Below, in pieces: positions 11,239-19,643 of a stretch of DNA of 27,691 bases. This DNA comes from Gracilariopsis chorda (taxonomy: Eukaryota; Rhodophyta; Florideophyceae; Gracilariales; Gracilariaceae). Under the pieces are notes generated by a model, which was not told the DNA's origin, did not search any database, and was given only the letters and a program-made list of their open reading frames with translations. The translations under genes and the position numbers were made by a program. Position 1 is the first letter of the stretch. Each line of letters starts with the position of its first letter. The stretch lies in the NCBI GenBank assembly GCA_003194525.1, contig NBIV01000541.1, forward strand, positions 1 to 27,691, read 5' to 3'.

Positions 11239-11518
11239 CGTATTCCTCAAAGAGGGTGACGGTTCACCAAATGCCGCGATGTAATACCATCGTTGGTTTC
11301 CTGCTAGTTTGGTTGGAAATCTGCAGCAAGTACACAACCGCCATGCGAAAGAATACATCCGTAGTTTGCACCAGTTCTTTGCACTGCCCAGCTCGATTGC
11401 ATAACGCGCCCTGCTTTCGTAATGTCTGAGAGACATATTCATCCATGGTCCCCACTGCGACACCATTTGGGCGTGTTACGTCCTTGCCAATGCACGGTAT
11501 CCATTGGCTACTTCGCAA
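11239..11518 (+). other. Presumed 3' untranslated part of element B
   Basis: It lies between the pol stop and the possible LTR. Frames are short. I see no purine tract directly before 11519, which weakens the LTR call there. Confidence 0.35.
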
Positions 11519-11780
11519 ATGTCGGTAATGACATATGGATGTAACACCCACAGGCGTGCGTCTTCGGCACGTAGCAAGTTCTCCGCTTTCGGAAGCCCAA
11601 GAGGCGGCTTTGACTCACCATGAACGCATGGAAACCTGGCAGGTAGATGTGGTATCACTGCCTGGTCAGACGTACGGAGCACGCCAGCTTGAGAGGATGG
11701 TGCAGAATACCGCCAACCGAAAAATTCCCATCGGAAATAGAAAACATGTCGCACGTGACAATCTGGCTGCTCATTGTCAT
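11519..11780 (+). mobile_element. Candidate 3' LTR of element B
   Basis: It starts TGTCGGTAATGACATATGG, similar in plan to TGTCGGGGGCGACACTATAG at 5083 (minus). It sits after pol of element B and ends against the next LTR at 11786. Little else can be aligned by eye, so this is tentative. The ORF 11535-11807 in it resembles nothing known. Confidence 0.25.
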
Positions 11781-12246
11781 ATTTGGTTAGTATTTACCTT
11801 TGAGTGAAATTGGCTCCATCATCAGTTTTACTAGTCTTCCTAGTTCTATTCTACTGGATCCCCTGAAGACATTGGCTTTCTATATGACATGTGTACCTGT
11901 CCTCAAAGCCGAGTTGACATCTTTTGTGACATGCTGTCAATATGACAATACAACATAATTATATCAGAGAAGTCTGGGATGCCCACATGGATGAAGTTAG
12001 CTCCGAAGTACACGTTGCCTACCACTTGCAACGTTGACAGACACCTCACATGGTATAGCAGTGTGTCGTATAGTGGGGTTTTCTACCAAAGTGGTGTTCA
12101 AAATACCAGTTCGGTGTGTCAGGTGGGTGATTGGACCGGGGCGGTATGTCGTAATATTTAACTTTAATTTTTAGAAATAGTTCTAACTGCTAGCTACAGT
12201 ACTGAGGTGCACCACTAGGGTGTAACTCAGACGTGGCACACGTAAA

Positions 12247-12297
12247 TGGGCGAGCTCGACTCCCGGTGCTATGTCCACGGGGAGTCAAGCTCGCCCA
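12247..12297. repeat. Long near-perfect hairpin
   Basis: Arms 12247-12264 (TGGGCGAGCTCGACTCCC) and 12280-12297 (GGGAGTCAAGCTCGCCCA) pair over 18 bp with one mismatch, around a 15-nt loop that may itself pair GTG/CAC. It lies inside the LTR insertion. Confidence 0.8.
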
Positions 12298-12686
12298 CTC
12301 TTAAGGTGAGCGTCAGCATCCTCCCGCGTCAAGGTAAACGGTAGGCACCCCTTCGATAATTTCATACCAACTTGTTTTTACTGTCAACCGTTTTGGTATC
12401 CAAGATCTTATCAGGTATTACTAGTCCGCCAGTCACGATACCTAGGGACTACCACGCTGGTACGTAGAACTAGCCGACTATCTCGCACCTGTAGTGGTTT
12501 GTGCGGCCACAGACCCTACCGGTAGCCCTCTTTTCCCCTTCTAGGTCGAGCCCACCCGGCGCTCCCTACAGCCGAGGTCCACACGAACTACCCATTTGGT
12601 CATTGACTGTGTTCCGTTATACCACACAGTGATCAAATGTTCATGAAGGATTCCCAAAAGATCCGCGCCAACTCATCGCGGTCACC

Positions 12687-12995
12687 ATGGGCTCATGCAA
12701 TATCATCAACACCCTACCTGTTACTGATCCTTGCCAAGGCATTGTGGGGAAGCGCAATGCTTTAGCACAAGATGCAGACCGGTCGGACGTGCCTCAGTGG
12801 TCAGTAGAAGGATTTTCTAGAAAGCCCGGGCGGAAGATGGGCTCGGTGATCCGAACAGTAGATGTCAGGAGACGCCGGTCGAGGGCTGCGGAGCCGGACG
12901 GGCAACTGCGTCAGGCGTGGTCAGGGAGCACGCGTAGAGTGTTGGCGGCCGTGTACCGCTCGTGGATTACCGTGCGGAGTAGTAGTACAAGCTAG
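12687..12995 (+). CDS. Small hypothetical ORF inside the LTR insertion
   Basis: The ATG lies in a good context (GTCACCATGG). It encodes 102 residues, basic towards the C-terminus (RRRRSRAAEPDG). No family or motif is recognised and it may well be non-coding. Nothing suggests a transposase. Confidence 0.15.
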   Translation: MGSCNIINTLPVTDPCQGIVGKRNALAQDADRSDVPQWSVEGFSRKPGRKMGSVIRTVDVRRRRSRAAEPDGQLRQAWSGSTRRVLAAVYRSWITVRSSSTS

Positions 12996-13112
12996 TGGGC
13001 AGTCTGTATCGCCAACTAGAACAAGAAACTAGTCCGTTTGGTGGGATGACGTCTGCATTTACTCGTTCATGGGGGTCGAGTGGTACTGTCATGCTAAGTA
13101 GACCCGCCGGCC

Positions 13113-13144
13113 CCGAGGTGCACTTCGGCGACGAAGCACCTCGG
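13113..13144. repeat. Hairpin CCGAGGTGC..GCACCTCGG
   Basis: A 9-bp perfect outer stem, a 2-nt bulge, then TTCG/CGAA around a GCGA loop. It lies near the right end of the LTR insertion. Confidence 0.7.
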
Positions 13145-13574
13145 CAGATATGGACCAATGGCGGGACTGCGTACGTACTACCTAAAAATTAATTAAAAAT
13201 TATGTAGGGTCTTGCTGGCACGTCTGCCCTTCCTTCCGGTCGGACACGTGTATCCCGTCCCAACAGTCCCCAGGTGCACCGTGCCGGTCAGGTGCACTCT
13301 TGCTATCTGTCCACCCTCCGGTCTCCCACGGTATCGTGCATCGGTGTTCGCTGTCGTCTGTCATAATCTGACGCCCGTACGTTCGTTCTACCACAGTCAT
13401 AAAACAAGTCATCAGGGCTGGCGGAATTCGCCAAGTCATCAATTGACTAGGTTTGGCACTGAGCCTAGTAAACCACCAACATATGGAGGCGAACGAGAAA
13501 ACCAAGCATAATGCCGATAAACTAGCACGATTTCGCATCTACTAATGCCACTGATAGAAATAAGCGAGGAACTC

Positions 13575-13582
13575 TATATAAA
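13575..13582 (+). promoter_or_regulatory. TATA box of LTR C
   Basis: TATATAAA within CTCTATATAAA, at the place matching 5268-5275 of LTR A (opposite strand). It would drive element C towards its gag. Confidence 0.5.
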
Positions 13583-13819
13583 ACCATATGGATGCTCTTA
13601 CCTTCAACTGGGATCAGTATCATCGACTATTCTAACCATTTCAACCATTTCATCTCCGTTCCTAACATTGGTAACATTTGCAAATAAGTATTGCACTTAC
13701 CTGAAACTGGTGACCATCCAGCCTTGGTCGATCTTGCTACACAAAACTACTCATGTTTGGATGGGCTACAGAGACCCAGATCATACTGAATGTTTATTTA
13801 TGACCGACCAATTTTATTG

Positions 13820-14598
13820 TGTGTTTCCAGAGCGCTGAATACTTCGATCCAGGTTTCCGCCGTCTCCGCCGTCGGAATACACCAATACCAACGCATTCTT
13901 CGAGCCACAGTCAAAACCGCCGCCTTCACCATCCGTGGACCGTGCTGACCCTTGAACCCCCGTAGCTGACCACAACCTCTCCTCCAAACCCCGTTCGCTA
14001 TCATTTGAACCATTCGACAACCTCGTTTCCCTTGACCACCAGACGCCTGGTACTCAACCACCATCTCCTGAGCAAGTTTACAAGAACCAGAAACTTTAGA
14101 CAAACGTCAACAAGCCTCTGTTGGGGGAAAACCTGCAACGGTCTACACAGTCAGGCACCTTATTCGTCAAGCGTACGCCTCAGCCAATCAGAAGCGCAGG
14201 ATTTTCTTGCCGATCAGTGACGCAGGAAACACCAACTTTAGCATACTGAAAACGATCGCATCCACCGCCAGCAGAAGCGTACAATTCGATGTCGCCTCCG
14301 TACATCAAGGTGTGAAAACTGCAATGTACGCTTCAACAGCCGCACACAACTCGAGAAACACCTTCACGGTACCAAGCACAGAAATAAGGCGTTATCGGAA
14401 ACGTCACCACCTGGTCGTTATATTTGCCGTATACCATCTTTCAACAAATGGCAGCACTTCAAAGAACCAAAAAAGGGCAATAAGCATCGACTGGCTAAAA
14501 CACACTAGCAAAGACGTCAACATAGAAAATTTAACGGCTGTTTTAAGCCCGCTAAACACAATTTTGTGAAAAATAAAAATTGGTCGTTCTACCCTTAA
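13820..14598 (+). pseudogene. Ser/Pro-rich leader with a U1-type C2H2 zinc finger
   Basis: The frame 14242-14508 contains RCENCNVRFNSRTQLEKHLHG followed by TKH, that is C-x2-C-x12-H-x5-H, the spacing of U1/matrin/JAZ-type fingers that bind RNA or double-stranded RNA. The coding of the finger lies at about 14310-14385. Upstream, a Pro/Ser-rich frame (FEPFDNLVSLDHQTPGTQPP near 13998-14060) with several stops may be its N-terminus. After the TAG at 14506 a Lys/Asn-rich frame runs on to 14598. It lies between the LTR and gag of element C. It may be part of a longer gag or of an inserted host sequence. Only the finger itself is secure. Confidence 0.45.
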
Positions 14599-14923
14599 GC
14601 TACCATATCTGGCTGTGTTCGAGCTTTCGCTGCGCCAAGATTACCAATCTCTGTCAAAAAAGAACTAGCCGTACAGGTCTTACTTTGTCCTTAATTACTT
14701 AACATATTGTAAACGCGATTGAAGAACCTCCACTTCAGCCACTCCGATAAGCATCCCAGTTCTTACATCTAAAGGATTTGAACTCTAGACCCCAAAATAT
14801 CTATCTACTGCCTGAAACTACTTGGTCACATCGTAAATTTTTATTTTGACAAGCTGCAGAAGAAATTGCAATTATATTTACCGAGATACAATTTTTTGGC
14901 CCGATACTTGATTTTACGTAGTT
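14599..14923. other. Spacer without recognised content
   Basis: It lies between the zinc-finger frame and gag of element C. AT-rich, short frames only. Confidence 0.4.
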
Positions 14924-15790
14924 TTGGGAACCTTGGGCAATGCCACGCCCTCTCTGCAGTCCTGTGAAAACCAGATCACTCAAAGTCTTAGACATGCACT
15001 GGAAGATACATGTGATAGAATGGAAATACTCGAAAGTGAAATCGAACAGAAGATCTCATCGCTGGAGTCTGCCCTTACCTTCGTTCTTAGGTCAACAGGC
15101 ATATCTTCGTCTACGCCAAAGATCAATAAGCCTTCTTTGTTTACTCTAAATCAGGATATTGATAGCTGGGTCACCCACATCTGAAACTTTCTTGAAGAAA
15201 CGTCAAACGATAAGGTGCTTTCCATAGCACTCAGATATATTGGTAGAACTGCTCACGAGTAGTACTTTGCCGCAAGAATAGAACAGACTTTAGTACACTC
15301 CAATAGCTATATGATAGGCTGAAGACTTGCTTCAATAAATCAAACAACAAAAGACTTGCTCGCGACAAACCGAGCAAGACAAAACAGATGAAAGACGTCC
15401 GGCTGTACAATGAAGACGTCTTGAAGATCATACTACATATTCTTAACCTCGGTATAGAATAACGGTTAGACAGACACACAAGACGTCTGAGGAGCTTTAT
15501 TGGGAAATAAATTTGTGCCAAGATATACACATCCGCCTCGTACGCGATGAAGGATGCAGAAAGATTTCAATCAGTGTATAAAAGATGAGGTTTAGAAGAT
15601 TTGGCACATTGAAATGTGGCCTCTGACAGACTTACGTACATTTACCGATGAAAACTGAGAACCTGAAGTTAGAGTACCTTACCGTGGAGACCAGATAACA
15701 TTGCCGCAAGTACGGACTTTGCGTTCGCTGCAAAGGATCAGGGCGTAAAACAAACGATCCGCATTGCCCGGAGAAAGCCCAGAAAAACTG
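14924..15790 (+). pseudogene. gag of element C
   Basis: Capsid/nucleocapsid polyprotein of a gypsy element, which would package the element RNA. A heptad-like helix (ILESEIEQKISSLESAL) comes first, then FTLNQDIDSWVTHI and LSIALRYIGRTAHE, the usual gag core (F-x-G/N-x(3,4)-D-x-W ... A-L-x-Y-I/L-x-G-x-A). Stops interrupt it: TGA after THI (15181-15183) and TAG at 15260-15262, where W is expected. Near 15699-15790 another frame gives HCRKYGLCVRCKGSG...DPHCPEK, a zinc knuckle of form C-x2-C-x10-H-C. There is no true ATG at 14924 (codon TTG), so the start is not defined. Confidence 0.7.
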
Positions 15791-15978
15791 ACCGACATAC
15801 TGTCAGTTCCAATCAAAAGCACTGTAACCATATATCCAACCAAGATCTCTAGACTAAAATTAGGGTTGAAAAACGCACGGAATACCCGAGTGCGAGTACC
15901 TACTTACGTCAAACGAAATACAGACTTTTAACGTCAAATATCGCGCTACTCTTTGAGACTGTAGCTGTTTCTCTCTCC

Positions 15979-17004
15979 TTGCCCCCTTCCATCCAAAGGG
16001 GTACAGAAGGGGGCCCTTTATTTATACTGTTGGAACGTGTGGCTCGTGCCGCACGTTCCAATCAGTGGACCAGAACAATTCTGCGTCCGTCTACAGAGAC
16101 CCCAGTACCAGGACCGTCACTTGCAGAAGCACACGTAAACGGAAAAAACATTAACGCGTTGTTTGATAAAGGATCCAAAATGAGCTACTTTTCTAAATCT
16201 TTCGCTAAATGCGTGGTAATATCTACAATCAGAACACTCTACCATGCAGATATGGCGAATGGAGCAACTACTGTCCTTGAAGAGATTGACAAAGAAGGTG
16301 TCACATCAGATATGAGACAACTCAAAGAGATAAGATGGTTTGCCATCTGTCCACTTTACGGATATGACGCAATCTTCGATAAGAACTGGCTTTACCAGTA
16401 CAACTCTTACGGCATCCACAGAACAAATGTCATATCACTACGCCTCGAAAACAAACAATTTATCATTCACGCTAGCTGGAAAGGAAACAAGAAAATGACG
16501 GCACTCAACGCTATAAAAGACGAAAGCGGCGGTGCTTTACGAGAAACCATGAGGCAGGACAGCACTACTCTGCTAATGAAAGAGCTATTCTGTCTCGTGA
16601 ACCGACGCATCTGCAAACGCAGATCCACATTAAAACGCGTTGCCGAGGCATACCTGGCACAGAAAGGCATTCTGCAACTGGGACACCGAAAGCAACTGCC
16701 GGAGGAGGTTGGGCTTCTAACTCTGACGAACATAACGCTTGAATGCACACCGTGCAGTAAAGATGACCCAGCGGAAGAACAAGCCACGGCAACACGCTTG
16801 TTGATCCAAAGACAACCTAAAGGAGATTGCAACATTTGGTGTGACGGTTGTGTAGAGAAATATGAAGGAGACGTGGCTGATCGGTCAAAGAGAGTAGCAG
16901 TTTGTTGGGACGATGGCTGGTTTGCGGGAACTGTGAACTACATTTCAAGCACAGCCTCGAACGACTCATGCGTTGAAGTGTTTCGTAGAAGCCAGGGTAC
17001 ATAA
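15979..17004 (+). pseudogene. Retropepsin-like protease frame of element C with Tudor-like tail
   Basis: This frame is open for 341 codons although its neighbours are broken. The first codon is TTG, so it is part of a polyprotein rather than a free start. Residues about 45-155 follow the gypsy protease plan: EAHVNGKNINALFDKGS, the flap region, then YDAIFDKNWLYQYN and IHRTNVISLRLENKQF. The catalytic D-[TS]-G reads D-K-G (residues 63-65), and the later I-L-G motif reads I-F-D, so it is probably inactive. After TALNAIKDE the protein runs into a Cys-containing stretch and VAVCWDDGWFAGTVNY, which with WIHYHDDYKMAY past the stop resembles a Tudor/chromatin-reader barrel. That last reading is an inference. 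Confidence 0.7.
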
Positions 17005-17010
17005 CCGATC

Positions 17011-17867
17011 TTGTGGATTCACTACCATGACGATTATAAAATGGCGTACAAGATGGAGAACGATACCTCTGCCATTGATTCAGACGGACACTCTTTGGAA
17101 GTCCAATCTTTGCCACAAGGAAAAGTTGGAGCAGCAGCGTATGAAATATGGCGGGAGGATTCACTGTATACGGAAAGCGAAGTATTGCCTGCGGGATTCA
17201 ATTTTTTCTCCTACACAGCAGAGATTCGCGCAATGGATGCAGAGCTAGACAATTAGCGAGGAAACCGAGAAGTTCATAAGAATCTTCATGGATTCTTATG
17301 CAGTTGTCGAAGGGCTGCAAGGACATATTCGTTCTCAGTGCACTGGATTGCAGCGCTTAGCTCTCAAGCTTCATGCACTCGGCAAACGATGCAAGGTCTA
17401 TGTTGTTTGGGTTCGCAGCCACTGCAGTACACCGGAAAACGAGCGGGCGGATAGACTTGCAAAGTATGGACTTAAGCTGCCACTGGAACAGCAACTTGGT
17501 GCCGGTGGATTTTGCGGGCGTGAAAGTGCAGCTAAAAGAGAAGAGCAAGAGCAAAAGTGTTTTGAGGAGTAGTGTGGAATAGGAGGCAAAAGAGGCAAGA
17601 ACAGCAGAAGTAACGCTCGCTCAGTTTGCGACGAGGCATGCCCCTTCCTTACATCCAGTGGGTTCCTATCTGAACAAGGAAGTAGTGCGTTGTGAGTGTG
17701 GTACAGCAGTCAAGAAAAATGTGGATCACGTTCTGTTCCGCTGTCCGCGCACTGACGGAACCCGTCGCAATAAACTCGCCGCGGCTAGAGGAAGAGGAGA
17801 CAAATCGCTTTTAGAAATAATTAAAAGTTTTTGGCATTCTTCAAGAGAGAGAACCACCTGTAATTAG
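17011..17867 (+). pseudogene. LINE ORF2 C-terminus: RNase H and Cys-His motif
   Basis: End of a non-LTR retrotransposon polyprotein. RNase H begins near 17080 (AIDSDGHSLEV, catalytic D), then GKVGAAAYEIWRE and SYTAEIRAMDAEL (catalytic E). A TAG near 17256 and a frame change lead to FMDSYAVVEGLQ (D), then YVVWVRSHCSTPENERADRLAKYG (H and D). All four acidic positions D-E-D-D are visible. A further frame gives TLAQFATRHAP..VGSYLNKEVVRCECG and VDHVLFRCP, a C-x-C-x9-H-x4-C motif known at the C-terminus of I/Jockey-like LINEs, and ends at 17867. Reverse transcriptase is missing, as in a 5'-truncated insertion. Confidence 0.85.
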
Positions 17868-17875
17868 ATAGATCT

Positions 17876-17904
17876 CCTGTCGCTTCGAAATTAGGAGCGA
17901 CGGA
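17876..17904 (+). repeat. Hairpin in the LINE 3' untranslated region
   Basis: GTCGCT (17879-17884) pairs with AGCGAC (17896-17901), extended by a G-T wobble and one more pair. It lies 12-15 nt before the repeat tail, where LINE reverse transcriptases may recognise their RNA. Confidence 0.5.
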
Positions 17905-17916
17905 CCATACTAAAGA

Positions 17917-17949
17917 AAGAAGAAGAAGAAGAAGAAGAAGAAGAAGAAG
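17917..17949 (+). repeat. (AAG)11 microsatellite tail
   Basis: Eleven perfect AAG units directly after the LINE 3' untranslated region. Confidence 0.95.
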
Positions 17950-18210
17950 GATCAAATTGTCGTTCCAGTTCTCTCTCTCTCTTTGTTTTACGAACACGCA
18001 TGCATTAATTCCTCGTAGCGCGGGGGTTTGCTAAGAACCCCGACAGCTTATAATACCTACTCCTATACCATAGCCTGGAACCACAAACCAGTAGCCGTGC
18101 TACACTCACTGGCCTACATATGATACGAAGAAAGTATTAGGTCCCGTAGGTGTCTTCAACCGCTGAAGCGTTTCGTTTCCGACGACTATCGCCTTCTTCT
18201 CTGCACCTCT
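17950..18210. other. No gene seen
   Basis: It contains a short CT run and a small GGGGTT/AACCCC hairpin near 18021-18042. No frame. Confidence 0.4.
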
Positions 18211-18654
18211 TCATTCATCCTCTAGAGATCGTTGGTTAAGGGGCACACCACGACAAGGCGCTTCACATGTACCGCATTGGCCGCCATAGAAACCATTGAC
18301 GACGTCTTTTCGCCCAATTCTCATATCATCGGCGACATCAGACATAAGAACCGGCGCGTAGCTTGTAATATCATCCGATCCAAGCGTAGTCCTCCGAGAA
18401 AACCCCGGAAAACCCCGTTCAGAGGCTTCTTTGGAGCCTTTCCTTCGAGGGAAAAATTCAGGGAAACGGTGCTTGGATCTCCTTCTGACAACAGGCTCGT
18501 GACCGACTGCGTACGTGCAGCTGGACGGGGTCCTTTTCACGACTCTCCACCCAGGTCGGCAACCTGCAAGCTGACGAACCGCCTGGACGAGTTGAACGAC
18601 CTCTCGGATCGGTCGTCCCAGTTGATCACGCAGATGAGAAAAGAAGAGTGACAA
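18211..18654. other. Region open on both strands, hypothetical
   Basis: A plus frame (18232-18651, 139 codons) and a minus frame (18654-18211, 147 codons) overlap almost fully. Both open at TTG, not ATG. The plus product is basic in the middle (RSKRSPPRKPRKTPFRG) and ends in a helix-like RLDELNDLSDRSSQLITQ. It lies between two LINE fragments, so it might be a remnant of a LINE ORF1 or gag-like part. I recognise no family. Confidence 0.2.
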
Positions 18655-18707
18655 AGAAACAACATTTTGTCTCGATTATACTTTGTATCCCTAAGGAACT
18701 CGATAGG

Positions 18708-19043
18708 ATGGCATCTCAACGCGCAGCCGATGTTGCTTTATCGCAACTAGCAATGGGTCACACACCATGCTTGCGTCTTTTGGGATCTTATTTATCGAAA
18801 CGATGATTGGTTTCCAGGCATAGGCCGTATGTGCTAAACGATGTGGACCATTATGTTTTAAGATGTCCATTGAGGCCCTTGTCAAGAAGACTTTGCTTAC
18901 CAACTACACAAGAACGACAAGGACTGGGGATTTTTGAAATCTTCAGAAAGTGGCCTGAACGAATGCTGGGCTTCCTAGTGAGAGAACGCTACTTTCAATT
19001 GAAGCGTTCTGCACTATGTAGGAATAAACTAGTGTACTCGTAA
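18708..19043 (+). pseudogene. Second LINE ORF2 C-terminal fragment
   Basis: This is a second copy of the end seen at 17610-17867. AADVALSQLAMGHTP.. and LLGSYLSKR match TAEVTLAQFATRHAP and VGSYLNKE. After a TGA and a frame change, NDVDHYVLRCPLRPL matches NVDHVLFRCPRTDG. The first two cysteines of the Cys-His motif are lost. The downstream part (GIFEIFRKWPERMLGFL) is in line with LLEIIKSFWHSSRE. It is more decayed than the first copy and has no simple-repeat tail, only a purine-rich run (19040-19055). Confidence 0.65.
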
Positions 19044-19334
19044 AAGAGAGAAAGAACCGAATTGTCCAATGCTTGCAGCAACTGATTATCACAATGCCTG
19101 TCTAGCATTTTGCAAATCGGCTGGAATTGTAACAAAGTATTCTCGATGTTTTCAAGACTTCTAGTAGTGTGGATAACGGAGTGTTACACTCTTGAGCCGG
19201 TTCCGTAGTCAAAAAAATGACAATGAATGTTTTATTGTTGTCTGCTCGTTTCTACCCCTCACCTGCACCGCTCCAGTGCGATGGCAAGAAAGCATGAACT
19301 CACCCTTATAAAGAGACAATTTAGGTGAAGCAGC

Positions 19335-19349
19335 GTGTGAACTTCACAC
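19335..19349. repeat. Palindrome GTGTGAA-C-TTCACAC
   Basis: A perfect 7-bp inverted repeat with a 1-nt centre. Function unknown. Confidence 0.7.
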
Positions 19350-19435
19350 ATTGTGAAGGTCTGAGAAGAACTTGAACCCGATGGGTTTGAGCTTCGTTCT
19401 TACATTTGTAGATACTGTCAGTACTAGTGCCTAGG

Positions 19436-19643
19436 TGTAACAAACGAAAGAGTTCGGAGTGGTCGTGGCCTCGATCTGGCTGAGCTCTTGCCAGATCCAG
19501 GTCTACAAGCCTGTATGTAGTTTTAGCTCTTCCACAGAAGAATAACGTTCTTCAACTAAATACTAACGAATAAAACAGAACTACAACGATAACAAAGTGA
19601 ACTGGTTAGGGGTACAGGTAAAACTCTCTACCGTTCCGTTACA
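19436..19643. mobile_element. Weak candidate solo LTR
   Basis: 208 bp begin TGTAAC and end GTTACA, a perfect TG..CA pair of 6 bp. It contains a hairpin (19473-19497). Flanks (CTAGG / CTCAC) show no target duplication and no internal domain is near, so it may be chance. Confidence 0.15.
19473..19497. repeat. Hairpin GATCTGGC..GCCAGATC
   Basis: A perfect 8-bp stem with a 9-nt loop, extended by CCT/AGG after one mismatch. Function unknown. Confidence 0.7.

Larger units (their letters stand above)
8100..11780 (+). mobile_element. Chromovirus B, degenerate Ty3/gypsy element lacking its 5' end
   Basis: Reverse transcriptase, RNase H, integrase and chromodomain follow one another on the plus strand over about 2.9 kb, each broken by stops and frameshifts. 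Nothing upstream of reverse transcriptase is recognisable as gag, protease or 5' LTR, and the element starts where element A, on the other strand, stops. Its pol is of a different chromovirus family from A. The 280 nt after the pol stop (11236-11238) would be the 3' untranslated region, and a possible 3' LTR starts at 11519. Confidence 0.8.
12152..13202. mobile_element. Insertion in LTR C with AT-rich terminal inverted repeats
   Basis: The extra DNA inside the LTR is bordered by TAATATTTAACTTTAA.. (12152-12174) and, inverted, by 13182-13202. Both ends contain TTAATTTTTAG reading inward, with one indel and one mismatch over about 20 bp. The interior is GC-richer and carries two strong hairpins (12247-12297, 13113-13144). 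No transposase is visible, so if real it is a non-autonomous DNA element. The ends are AT-rich and could match by chance, and the divergence between the LTR copies may start slightly outside these ends. Confidence 0.35.
11786..13695 (+). mobile_element. 5' LTR of element C, same family as LTR A, split by an insertion
   Basis: The left part (11786-12060) and right part (13390-13695) match the minus strand of 5826-5540 and 5455-5150 block by block. Shared blocks include the TTTACCTTT start, TTGGCTCxAxCATCAGTT, GCCGAGTTGACATCTT, AAGTACACGTTGCCTAC, TATGGAGGC, TAATGGCACTGATAGAA-like sequence and CTCTATATAAA. About 120 bp in LTR A correspond to some 1.3 kb here, so roughly 1.2 kb is extra. TGGTGACC at 13708-13715, just after the end, could be a primer binding site. 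Gag and protease follow on the same strand, so this is a 5' LTR. Borders are approximate. Confidence 0.65.
11786..17080 (+). mobile_element. Ty3/gypsy element C, 5' part
   Basis: LTR, leader with a zinc finger, gag with zinc knuckle, and protease follow in the usual order on the plus strand. Reverse transcriptase onwards is absent. After the protease frame the sequence passes into a LINE 3' end at about 17080, so the element was cut or overwritten there. Confidence 0.65.
17080..17949 (+). mobile_element. 5'-truncated LINE with (AAG)n tail
   Basis: RNase H end, stop, a short 3' untranslated region with a hairpin, and a simple-repeat tail, ending at 17949. This is the standard shape of a LINE insertion copied from its 3' end. 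It joins the protease frame of element C without a clean border; the junction is placed near 17080 because RNase H homology starts there. Confidence 0.75.

Noticed and set aside
14770..14830. GGATTTGAACTCTAGACCCC, reminiscent of a tRNA T-arm on the minus strand
   Set aside because: No acceptor stem, D-arm or anticodon arm could be folded around it.
15925..16035. Possible start codon and promoter for the protease frame near 15979
   Set aside because: The first codon is TTG in a pyrimidine-rich run, with no ATG until within the protease domain. It is best read as an internal part of a polyprotein.
19436..19643. Solo LTR with TGTAAC/GTTACA ends as a firm call
   Set aside because: No target duplication, no second copy in the window and only 6-bp termini; kept only as a weak candidate.
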